20,000 nt of DNA from Symbiodinium natans (GCA_905221605.1 CAJNDS010000121.1:52501-72500); one strand, 5' to 3'; counted from the stretch's first letter, positions 1 to 6,626 are shown. The notes: generated by a model not told the origin, from the letters alone. Program-made: numbers and translations.

Positions 1-185
1 AAAACCCTAAAACCCTAGACCCTAGACCCTAGACCCTAAACCCTAAACCCTAAACCCTAAACCCTAAACCCTAAACCCTAAACCCTAAACCCTAAACCCT
101 AAACCCTAAACCCTAAACCCTAAACCCTAAACCCTAAACCCTAAACCCTAAACCCCAACCCCCTAAACCCTAAACCCTCAACCCT
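1..185 (-). repeat. Telomeric array at left edge
   Basis: An almost continuous run of CCCTAAA on the + strand, with CCCTAGA variants in the first 40 bases and degenerate units (ccccaaccccc, ccctcaaccc) at the right end. The orientation is what a left chromosome end would show. However, the same arrays recur through the entire window, so this may equally be one more internal array cut by the window edge. Confidence 0.9.
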
Positions 186-201
186 TGAACCCCTTTCATT
201 G

Positions 202-1603
202 AGACCGACGCAAGCTGTAGCTGAGTCCCGGGAGGCTGGCAGACAGGCCGCTGAGCTCCTGACCAGCCGGCTTATCCCAAGACACACCTTTGGGACTGGG
301 TTGCCCTGAACCCTAAACCCTAAACCCGAAACCCGAAACCCTAAACCCGAAACCCGAAACCCTTAAACCCTTAAACCCTAAACCCTAAACCCTAAACCCT
401 AAACCCGAACCCTTGACTGCACAATCCTGCGGAACGAGGGGACGCTGGTTAGGGTTTAGGGTTTAGGGTTTAGGGTTTAGGGTTTAGGGTTTAGGGTTTA
501 GGGTTTCGGGATTTGGGTTTAGGGTTTAGGGTTTAGGGATTAGGGTTTAGGGTTTAGGGTTAGGGTTTAGGGTTTAGGGTTTAGGGTTTAGGGTTTAGGG
601 TTTAGGGCTTGGGGCTTAGGGCTTAGGGTTTATGGTTTATGGTTAGGGTTCGTAGGGGAGCTTTAGGGCGCCAGGCCTCAAAGAGCCCAGCGAGGAAAGA
701 GATGATGTCATCGCCAGACCTTGGGCTACGATCAGCTCTTCATTCTCCCCGAAACCCGGTTTTTAAAAAAGAAACAATCATGATAATAATTAAGAATGAA
801 TAATAATAAGAAGAAGAATCAGAAGAATAAGAACCATTATATACACCAGGCAAACCCTAAACTCTAATCCCTAAACCCTAAGCCCGGTATAGCAACCCCA
901 AAGGAAACCTCGGGCACCAAACCCTGAAGGTCCTCCCACATGGTTGAACTTGCGATTTGAGAATCTCTAGCTTTAGGGATTAAGTTTAAGGTTTAGGGTT
1001 TAAAGTTTATGGTTTAGGGAGTTTAGGGTTCAGGGTTCAACATGTAAGCTCTCGGGCGTAGGCTACAGCGTCGCGACTTGCACCTGCCCCTAAACCCTAA
1101 ACCCTAAACCCTAAACCCTAAACCCTAAACCCTAAACCCTAAACCCTAAACCCCGAACCCTAAACCCTAAACCCTAAAGCTTCAGGGCTTTGCGGCCTGG
1201 GGTTGGACTTTGAGGGCAGCTCGCGGGCTCAGGGGATGATCCCCTAAACCCTAAACCCTAAACCCTAAACCCTAAACCCTAAACCCTGAAAGGGTTTAGA
1301 GCTTCGAAGCGCCGCTGCCCCCAACTGCCGGCAAAGTGGCTGCTGAATGAGCTGCGCACAGGGCGAGGTGGCGAGGCGCGCGGCCAGGTGCATTCTTCGA
1401 AGTTCATGGACCCGCTTTTTTGTGAAGGGCAACTGTACTTTGGAGCCTAAACCCTAAACCCTAAACCCTTAACCCTATATACTAAACCCTAAACCCTAAA
1501 CCCTAAACCCTAAACCCTAAACCCTAATTAAGGTACATGTACCCCTGATGTCTACCCTCTACCCATGAACTGCTATGAGCCTCCAAGTAGGAATGCTTTC
1601 TGA
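202..1603 (+). CDS. Multi-exon gene of unknown product, exons separated by telomeric arrays
   Basis: Every unique segment between the arrays has an open, protein-like + strand frame. Approximate exons are 202-300, 415-447, 667-760, 893-944, 1037-1087, 1180-1242, 1300-1442 and 1533-1603. Recognisable pieces are EPSEERDDVIARPWATI (third), LCGLGLDFEGSSRAQGM (sixth) and PAKWLLNELRTGRGG (seventh). The best-supported junction joins 1442 to 1533: a GA donor after ttt-g, acceptor TTAAG, phase 1. It gives QLYFGTCTPDVYPLP and a TGA stop at 1601-1603. The acceptor TTTAG lies inside the array before exons three and seven. I do not recognise the protein. Start codon and first exons were not identified, and the left end may lie outside the window. 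Other donor choices are possible, so exact boundaries are uncertain. The coding reading itself rests on eight successive segments all being open on the same strand. Confidence 0.45.
301..660. repeat. Head-to-head telomeric arrays
   Basis: CCCTAAA units, many of them CCCGAAA variants, occupy about 307-412. They are followed after a 35-bp unique segment by TTTAGGG units at 449-655. The two arrays point in opposite directions and the small segment between them reads as an exon (DCTILRNEGT) of the + strand gene. Confidence 0.85.
767..860. other. AT-rich intronic stretch
   Basis: A run rich in AAT, AAG and GAA triplets, without stop-free coding character, lying between two putative exons. It is the only clearly A-rich non-telomeric segment in the left 2 kb. 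Nothing else was seen in it. Confidence 0.4.
1089..1298. repeat. Two CCCTAAA arrays around a small exon
   Basis: Arrays at about 1089-1177 and 1241-1287 flank a 63-bp coding-like segment. Both have CCCTAAA on the + strand, which is the coding strand of the surrounding gene, so they would be transcribed as pyrimidine-rich introns. Confidence 0.8.
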
Positions 1604-1966
1604 TAGCATGCCAAGCCGCGAGACCCTGGAGGCCTAGACCGGTTTAGGGTCTAGGGTTTAGGGTTTAGGGTTTAGGGTTTAGGGTTTAGGGTTTAGGGTT
1701 TAGGGTTTAGGGTTTAGGGTTTAGGGTTTAGGGTTTAGGGTTTAGGGGGCTCTAGGCGCTTGCTAGCCCAGTAACCATCTTTTGATAAGGCTACCCTTTT
1801 CTGTTGTTGGTTGCTTTATATAAGGGGCCTATAACCTGCAAAACATGGGCAAATGGGCACCGCCGGGCTACCAAGGTTCTAGCGATGGTCACACCCTAAA
1901 CCCTAAACCCTAAACCCTAAACCCTAAACCCTAAACCCTAAACCCTAAACCCTAAACCCTAAACCC
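1447..1966. repeat. Telomeric arrays 1447-1530, 1643-1748 and 1892-1966
   Basis: Three arrays: CCCTAAA, TTTAGGG, then CCCTAAA. The first forms the last putative intron of the + strand gene. The second lies downstream of its stop. The third follows directly after a short inverted-repeat element (1753-1874). Confidence 0.85.
1753..1874. mobile_element. Family A inverted-repeat element (introner-like)
   Basis: The left end reads CTTGCTAGCCCAGTAACC and the right end GCCGGGCTACCAAG, so the ends are inverted copies of CTTGGTAGCCC with one change. Inside is a 'GATAAGGCTACCC' block that resembles GGGCACCC blocks in the copies at 4589-4753 and 19921-20000. No open reading frame fits inside, so this is a non-autonomous MITE-like element. 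The flanks share a similar ctctaggcg / ttctagcg sequence, a possible imperfect target duplication. Confidence 0.6.
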
Positions 1967-1984
1967 TTGGGCCTTGTTTTGCAG

Positions 1985-2097
1985 AACTTGGCGAACACCC
2001 CGGGCTTCAAAACCTAACCATGAGGCGGCCCAGGATGCGCTGGCCCGTGTGATGGGCCACTTTGCGCCGTGGTGGCGCGTGTCTCGAGTTAAACTTG
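1985..2097 (+). other. Candidate isolated exon
   Basis: After a consensus acceptor (ttttgcag at 1976-1983) an open + frame includes HEAAQDALARVMGHF. The - strand frame is partly open too, so the strand is uncertain. It lies between two telomeric arrays, downstream of both the + strand gene and the - strand TIR-like gene, and cannot be assigned to either. Confidence 0.3.
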
Positions 2098-2221
2098 AAA
2101 CCCCTAAACCCTAAACCCTAAACCCCAAACCCGAAACCCTAAACCCTAAACCCGAAACCCTAAACCCTAAACCCGAAACCCGAAACCCTAAACCCGAAAC
2201 CCTAAACCCTAAACCCTAAAC
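2098..2221 (-). repeat. Mixed CCCTAAA/CCCGAAA array
   Basis: Canonical CCCTAAA units alternate with CCCGAAA variants. It begins about 14 bp beyond the stop codon of the TIR-like gene and therefore lies in its 3' region. Confidence 0.85.
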
Positions 2222-2234
2222 CCACTTCGAGGGC

Positions 2235-4099
2235 TCAGATTTCTACCAGGTCTTCTTCGAGGTCGCCATGGCTGCCCTTCGAGGCCTTCGCTCGCGCTGC
2301 CATGGCCCCCACATCGTGCAGGAGCGCCTGAGCATCCTTAGGGTTTAGGGTTTAGGGTTTAGGGTTTAGGGTTTAGGGTTTAGGGTTTAGGGTTTAGGGT
2401 TTAGGGTTTAGGGTTTAGGGTTTAGGGTTTAGGGTTTAGGGTTTAGGGTTTAGGGTTTAGGGTTTAGGGCGAGCGCCTGAGCATCCTTACATCCCGCAAA
2501 AAGCCCGTCGGAGCCCAGCAAGAGCTGCTGCAGGCGCCGGTTGAAGTCTGCAATGTCAGAGGATGAGCCAATCTTGTTAAGAATCCCAGCTTTGTCCTCA
2601 GGCCTTGAAGCGGAGCAATCTTCGACTCGAAGCGATTCCAGTTGCGCAGAGTTCTCTTCGAGAACTTTGTAGGAATGAAGAATGACATGCTGCTCCATCC
2701 GGCTGGCATTGGCCTGGACAAGCTCTGCGATGCACCAAGCCCGCGAGAAGAGGTCAAATTTCTTGTCGGTTGCAACAACTTGCAAGAAGCGGTGGTTATA
2801 GCAATGGTAAAGGTGAGCCATCATGTTATCAAACTTGTTGAGCTCACATTGAATAGGAGAATCATTTAAGTGTTTTGGTGTAGCACAGTCACAAGACGGC
2901 AACAACTCGCCAGTGACAGTGTCTCGCGCTCCCGTCACAACGTCGCAGATGCTGGCATGCTGGTTAATGCCTTGCATGGCCCTTAAAGCCCTCACCTCTG
3001 AAAACATTTCAAAACACAATCCTCTCAAACGCAGTAAGGGAAAAGACTAAATCTCCTAAGAACCTACCCTAAACCCTAAACCCTAGACCCTAAACCCTAA
3101 ACCCTACACCCTACACCCTAAACCCTAAACCCTAAACCCTAAACCCAGGCGCAGAAGGCACAGATCCAGTACTCCCAATGCAGGGAGCCCTGGCTGTGAA
3201 GCCTGGCTTTCAACGCCTCCTCGGTTTAGGGTTGAGGGTTTAGGGTTTAGGGTTTAGGGTTGAGGGTTGAGGGTTTAGGGTTTAGGGTTTAGGGTTTAGG
3301 GTTTAGGGCTTATTACTTTTAACTTACTTTTTTTTTTTTGGGGGGGGGGGGGGGTTCTGAAGCAAATAGTAGTCCTGTCTGCTAGAGGACAGCTCCTCGG
3401 CGATGCTGTCCCAGCGCTTCAGGCCTAAAGGGGTTTTGGGGTTTGGGGTTTAGGGTGCAGGGTTTCGGGTTTAGGGTTTCGGGTTTGGCGCTCCAGGCCT
3501 AAACTGTCTGCAACAACTGCAGCGAGGAGGTCTCTAAACCTGTTGGCCCAGTGGTGCGTCACCATGCGGACGGTTGCTGATGAGCTGGGAAGACACCGAG
3601 ACTCAGATGAAGCCAACACTTCAGCCAGTGCCTTGCCCCTATCACCTTAGGGTTCTTCAGTGACCCAGGGAAAAGTCGCACATCCTTTTTGGGCTACCGA
3701 GTATAGGAAACCCGGAACCCCAAAAAATGTAAAGACGTATACTACTGAGCAGCCTAGTCACCGCAGCGTGACTGCGGGATAACGGCCTGCCGCACGACCT
3801 CATGTGTGGTGGACCGCGCTGGGTCATAATGTGGCATGAGCCGCTGCCTCTGATTCCTGCCCGCAAGCTGGGTGTAGAAGTCCAGGAGCTGGTTGACAGA
3901 CATGCGGCGACTTGCTATCGCCCTCACCTTCTCATCCCAGGCACATCGATCGCAGGCCGGGTTTGCAGTGTCACTGCCCAGGGTGGCGATCCAATGGCGA
4001 CCCCCCGAGAACTGAGACAGCGTCTGTCCCACTGGGTCCGCCCCCTTGGCCACAGGCGCCGAAACGTGAAGTCGGAACGCTAGAATCTCCGCTACAACC
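2235..4099 (-). CDS. TIR-like domain protein of the dinoflagellate-expanded type, six exons
   Basis: Exons on the - strand: 4099-3762, 3645-3499, 3424-3375, 3219-3153, 2970-2477 and 2327-2235 (stop TGA 2237-2235). All phases agree and give 395 residues from the first visible codon. Order of motifs: MPHYDPARSTTHEVVRQAVI (about 88-107), THHWANRFRDLLAAVVADSL (about 142-161), EYWICAFCINQHASIC (about 194-209), a Cys cluster PSCDC, then NKFDNMM and FDLFSRAWCIAELVQA (about 272-287). From memory this arrangement occurs in a very large family in dinoflagellate proteomes; its function is not known to me. WC-x-x-E-L recalls the catalytic-Glu helix of TIR NADases (Glu near 283), but that link is inference. 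Donors: GT at 3761, GC at 3498, GA at 3374, GC at 3152, and GA at 2485 or GC at 2476. Four of the five introns contain telomeric repeats. Two possible upstream exons, 4374-4232 and 4167-4140, would extend it. Confidence 0.8.
2341..2470 (+). repeat. Telomeric array inserted in the last intron of the TIR-like gene, with 19-bp target duplication
   Basis: A pure TTTAGGG array (about 18 units) flanked by identical copies of gagcgcctgagcatcctta at 2322-2340 and 2471-2489. On the coding strand it reads CCCTAAA. Removing the array plus one copy restores a frame that runs 30 codons to a stop. Both copies contain AG followed by GA or GC, so either a GA-AG intron (2485-2337) or a GC-AG intron (2476-2328) removes exactly the insertion. 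Confidence 0.9.
2971..3152 (-). other. Intron 4 of the TIR-like gene with telomeric array
   Basis: The donor TTCT/GCGCCTGGG and acceptor GCAAG/GC are both phase 1 and join WICAF-C to INQHASIC. The intron is 182 bp. About half of it is an array (3060-3146, CCCTAAA on +, TTTAGGG on the coding strand) with CCCTACA variants. Confidence 0.6.
3220..3374 (-). other. Intron 3 of the TIR-like gene: poly-C/poly-A tract, dispersed motif and telomeric array
   Basis: A GA-AG intron, phase 0: AGACAG/GACTAC to CCGAG/GAGGCG, joining EELSSSRQ to EALKARLHSQ. Its 5' part (3372-3350 on the - strand) matches the dispersed CTACTATTTGCTT-AGAACCCC motif repeated at 16249-16371. Next come 15 C and 12 A (3354-3328), then a telomeric array (3223-3310, with TTGAGGG variants). 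A GTAAGT lies at 3327 as an alternative donor, but it does not keep the frame. Confidence 0.55.
3430..3487 (+). repeat. Degenerate telomeric insert forming intron 2 of the TIR-like gene, with 16-bp duplication
   Basis: 58 bp of TTTGGGG/TTTCGGG/TTTAGGG units, flanked by gcgcttcaggcctaaa (3414-3429) and gcgctccaggcctaaa (3488-3503), which differ at one base. The coding-strand duplication contains TTTAGGC, giving a 74-bp GC-AG intron (3498-3425). It joins VVADSLG to LKRWDSIAEE in frame. Confidence 0.85.
3646..3761 (-). other. Intron 1 of the TIR-like gene (non-telomeric), with short direct repeat
   Basis: 116 bp, GT-AG, phase 1: TGCG/GTGACTAGG to CCCTAAG/GTGATAGG. The ends share GGTGA(C)TAGG, again a duplicated exon sequence. 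The interior has no telomeric array except for the terminal AACCCTAAG. It contains a TCGGTAGCCCA motif reminiscent of the family A element ends. Confidence 0.6.
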
Positions 4100-4139
4100 C
4101 TAAACCCTAACCCCTAAACCCCCTAAACCCTATACCCTC

Positions 4140-4374
4140 TGAACCCGAAGCCAGTGCCCACAGGCGCCTGAAGGCGCGGTTTTTCGGGGCTTCGGGTTGG
4201 GGTTTGGGGTTCAAGGGCTTAAGGTTTCGACGAAGCCGAGTCGCAGGCCCGGCCTCCTCCTCCTCGCGCAGGGACCCCCTCCTCTTGCCCACGCGCCCGC
4301 AGGTGCACACCAAGTGCGCCTGCGCGCGCTCATCCCGAAGCCCAGGGCTCGAGGCGATCGCCTTGGGTGCGGAC
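4140..4374 (-). other. Possible upstream exons of the TIR-like gene
   Basis: An open - strand segment 4374-4232 encodes a basic/acidic stretch including GSLREEEEAGPATRLR. A second segment, 4167-4140, encodes CGHWLRV. With a GT donor (4231), acceptor TTCAG (4168), GA donor (4139) and acceptor TTTAG (4100), the phases connect to the exon at 4099. The intervening sequence is degenerate TTTGGGG and CCCTAAA repeat. The GA donor choice is weak, so this is a proposal only. Confidence 0.35.
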
Positions 4375-4379
4375 CTCCA

Positions 4380-4526
4380 GGGGTAGAAGGAGGGACCCCT
4401 AGAAGGGACCCTCAAAATCTTCTTCCCTTCTATAGACCCCTGTATGCACCTTATGGAGTCCCTATATGCCTAAGTAGCCCCTAATTATCTCCAAGGTCCC
4501 TTATACGGGTCCCTCCTTTAGTCCCT
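4380..4526. mobile_element. Family B inverted-repeat element
   Basis: The left end GGGGTAGAAGGAGGGACCC and right end GGGTCCCTCCTTTAGTCCC are inverted copies with few differences, followed inward by AGAAGGGACC / GGTCCCTTAT. Length is about 147 bp and there is no ORF. The copy at 18572-18654 has the same ends. Its right end contains the stop codon used by the membrane-protein gene (4520-4518). Confidence 0.65.
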
Positions 4527-5877
4527 TGATGGCCGCCTCGGGATGTTGAGTGAACCACTGGTGAGGAGGGCCAGGCCGAGGGCATTTCCTTGGTAGCCCA
4601 GGAAAGCACATTTTAAAAAGGGGCACCCTTTTTTAAGGTTTTTTAGGGTATAGGGTTTAGGGTTTGGGCTTAGGTGGCTTGGTTGCTTCATAAAAGGGGA
4701 CTCAGAACCTAAAAAAAAAAACAAGGTGAAGGGTACCACCCGGGCTACCAAGCTTCCGACAGCGCTGAGCAGGGAGCTGTAGGACCCCAGCGTGTAGAGC
4801 GTGGGGTTCAAGATCAAGCCGTTGGCAAAGGCAAGGATGCACAGGAAGAACCTTAGTTGTCCGGTATCCGAGGGGGGAACCACATGTTAACCTTTGGGAT
4901 TTTAGAGGGAACAGAATACCCCAAAAAAGTTGAAGGTTGCCTACTCTACTAAGGAACACAGTGGTCAAGTTTCTCAATACGATGGCTGCCTGAAATCGCC
5001 GTAGGGTGCTCTTTGCAATCTTCAACTTCTCCAGAGGCGCCCCAGTGTCATCATCGCACATGGCGCCCTGCAAAGCTCGTAGGGGGACGCCCAGGGCTAA
5101 GAATTCCAGCGCCGTCAGGGCAATGAGCGCCAAGGCTACAATCACGCCGGCCTGCAAGAACAGGAGTGGCAGACGCAGGATAGCGGCCGACACAATGGTC
5201 ATGGCAACGACAAAGTGATTCAGATAGACAATCGTAGTGAAACGAGGCAGAGGTTCCCCAAAGGCTGCTTCCAGGGCCCTCATCATCTTCACGACGATCT
5301 GCAGAAACCAGTTGCCAGACAGAAAAAACAAGAGTGTGCCAGAGACTTCCATTCCTGCTGCAAGCGATTCCTGCAAGTTGGCCGAACCCTCGAGAATCGA
5401 ATCTCTGACCCCATCCTCGTTGACATCCGCACCGGTGCAGGCATTCCATGTCATTCCCAGGGTTATCACAACTTGACTCATGTAGAGGCAAAGACAGCAC
5501 CGAATGCAGTGGCGGATGTAAGTTGATGGTGGGTGGTCGGCCAACAGTAGAAAGATTCCAATCAGGGTCAGACACCAGTTCACCCCGTAGCGAACGCAGA
5601 GCATGGCCCACAAGTGATCAAACGTGTAGCCCTGTGAGTTCATCATGCTTGTATCGAAAGCACGACAGCTGTCCAACCCACCCAGGAACAGCCAGGCACT
5701 GGCTGTGACGACGCAAGTGCAAACCAGCATCCCAGCTACCAAGAACACGCGGAGCTGCAAGCGGTATGGAGACGACTGGCTTCTCAGAACGTAGTAGCCG
5801 AAGAAATATGCGCACACCGCGAGGGCAATGCAGCCACCTGTTGCCTCTACTGAACTTGGAACCCCAGCAAAAACCAT
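4518..5877 (-). CDS. Polytopic membrane protein, three exons, 362 residues
   Basis: Exons 5877-4958, 4851-4754 and 4588-4518, with consistent phases 2 and 1. The start was chosen at 5877 because it has an accATGG context and is the first Met before a hydrophobic segment; an in-frame codon further upstream lies in duplicated intron-like sequence. Predicted membrane segments are near residues 14-31, 43-66, 90-112, 121-144, 178-198, 213-235, 236-264 and about 308-330. A loop at 151-159 reads DVNEDGVRD, a D-x-N-x-D-G-x-x-D pattern like calcium-binding loops of dockerin or EF-hand type. A charged helix (about 283-296) precedes the last segment. I do not recognise the family; it could be a receptor-like or transporter-like protein. 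The first intron (4957-4852, 106 bp, GT-AG) and second intron (4753-4589, GC-AG) have inverted-repeat-like ends. The stop lies in a family B element. Confidence 0.7.
4589..4753 (-). mobile_element. Family A element acting as intron 2 of the membrane-protein gene
   Basis: On the coding strand it runs from GCTTGGTAGCCCGGG to TGGGCTACCAAG. The terminal inverted repeats CTTGGTAGCCC coincide with the intron ends. The donor GC uses the base before the element, and the acceptor AG is the last two bases of the terminal repeat. It joins SLLSAVG to NALGLALL in frame. Inside is a T-rich tract followed by AG, and a short telomeric patch (4641-4665). Confidence 0.65.
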
Positions 5878-5889
5878 GGTCTTAGCAGG

Positions 5890-6060
5890 TTTCTTAGGAA
5901 GATTACAGTACCAAAACACTAAAACCCTTACTTGCCAAGAATATCCCCAAGTTGCATGATTTCTTAGGAAGATTATAGTACCCAAAAACCCTAAACCCTA
6001 AACCCTAAACCCGAAAACAGCAAACCCTTACTTGCCAAGAATATCCCTAAGTTGCATGAA
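5890..6060 (-). repeat. Tandem duplication of an exon/intron unit upstream of the membrane-protein gene
   Basis: On the - strand, CATGCAACTT-GGGATATTC, a TGGCAA/GTAAGGG donor and a TAATCTTCCTAAG/AAA acceptor occur twice (first unit 6058-5963, second 5957-5893). The first intron copy (6031-5963, 69 bp) contains a telomeric array; the second (5931-5893, 39 bp) does not. In the first copy the codon for Trp (TGG) reads TAG. Joining 6032 directly to 5892 would link an upstream ATG (6148-6146) in frame to the main ORF except for that stop. Confidence 0.6.
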
Positions 6061-6149
6061 CAAAGAGCAACCCAACTCCAAGAGCTGAGGATACAGCTGC
6101 TGTTGTCCATGGCAGCTCCAGGAGCATGCCGCGCCGGCACAGTACCATG

Positions 6150-6392
6150 GTTTAGGGTTTAGGGTTTAGGGTTTAGGGTTTAGGGTTTAGGGTTTAGGGT
6201 TTAGGGTTTAGGGTTTAGGGTTTAGGGTTTTAGGGTTTAGGGTTTAGGGTTTAGGGTTTAGGGTTTTAGGGTTTTAGGGTTCAGGGGTTTAGGGTTTAGG
6301 GTTTAGGGTTTAGGGTTTAGGGTTTAGGGTGATGGGTTTTAGGGTTTAGGGTTTAGGGTTTTAGGGTTTAGGGTTTGGGGTTTTAGGGTTTA
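6150..6392 (+). repeat. Telomeric array between divergent start codons
   Basis: About 33 TTTAGGG units, several of them TTTTAGGG, with one TTCAGGGG and one GATGGGT interruption. The left edge overlaps ccATGG (ATG on the - strand at 6148). The right edge is 10 bp from an ATG on the + strand (6403). Confidence 0.85.
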
Positions 6393-6402
6393 TCACCAGA
6401 CC

Positions 6403-6533
6403 ATGAAGGTCAGAAAAGAAAGCTCAGCAGAAAATAACCCGAGCTGCGAGCATAATAACTACTACTTGTCGCCACAAGTATGGCGCACAGAACCTTACGG
6501 AGTCCCCGAATTCCTCCAAGTGAATCAACCAGG
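6403..6533 (+). CDS. Probable first exon of a + strand gene, unknown product
   Basis: An ATG in accATGa context opens a 44-codon frame of protein-like composition (NNYYLSPQVWRTEPYGVPE). It ends at a good donor, CCAGG/GTAGGTTCC, phase 2; unspliced, a TAG follows at once. The sequence right after the donor is a family C inverted-repeat element, which would start the intron. No confident next exon was found. The candidate at 7668-7738 (+) encodes a hydrophobic stretch (GQGFLLGVLACLSLQ). Confidence 0.4.
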
Positions 6534-6535
6534 GT

Positions 6536-6626
6536 AGGTTCCCAAATTGGGCCCCCTTTTGGGTACCCATTACAAGGCGGCACCCTTTGAAAAGGGATCT
6601 CAAAAAGGGGGCCCTAGCTTAGAGAA
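6536..6626. mobile_element. Family C inverted-repeat element, copy 1
   Basis: A perfect 12-bp inverted repeat, GGGCCCCCTTTT (6549-6560) and its complement (6603-6614), flanks an interior with GGGTACCCATTACAAGGCGG. The reverse complement of that interior is closely related to 11408-11432 in the second copy. No ORF. Confidence 0.55.

Noticed and set aside
2642-2869. 75-codon + strand ORF
   Set aside because: Antisense shadow of the large exon of the TIR-like gene.
3327-3327. GTAAGT consensus donor after the poly-A tract in intron 3 of the TIR-like gene
   Set aside because: Using it would put poly-Pro/poly-Lys into the protein and give a phase that does not match the next exon. The GA donor at 3374 gives a clean junction.
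4107-4415. 102-codon - strand ORF as a single protein
   Set aside because: The middle reads CCCCAAA-type repeat. Only the segments 4374-4232 and 4167-4140 look coding, and these are reported as possible exons.
5215-5708. Several + strand ORFs over the membrane-protein exon
   Set aside because: Antisense shadows of a long exon with clear membrane-segment periodicity on the - strand.
4702-5985. Single 427-codon ORF for the membrane protein
   Set aside because: Upstream of 5877 it reads duplicated intron-like sequence. Beyond 4957 it leaves the hydrophobic frame, which resumes after an intron. The three-exon model keeps the last membrane segment.
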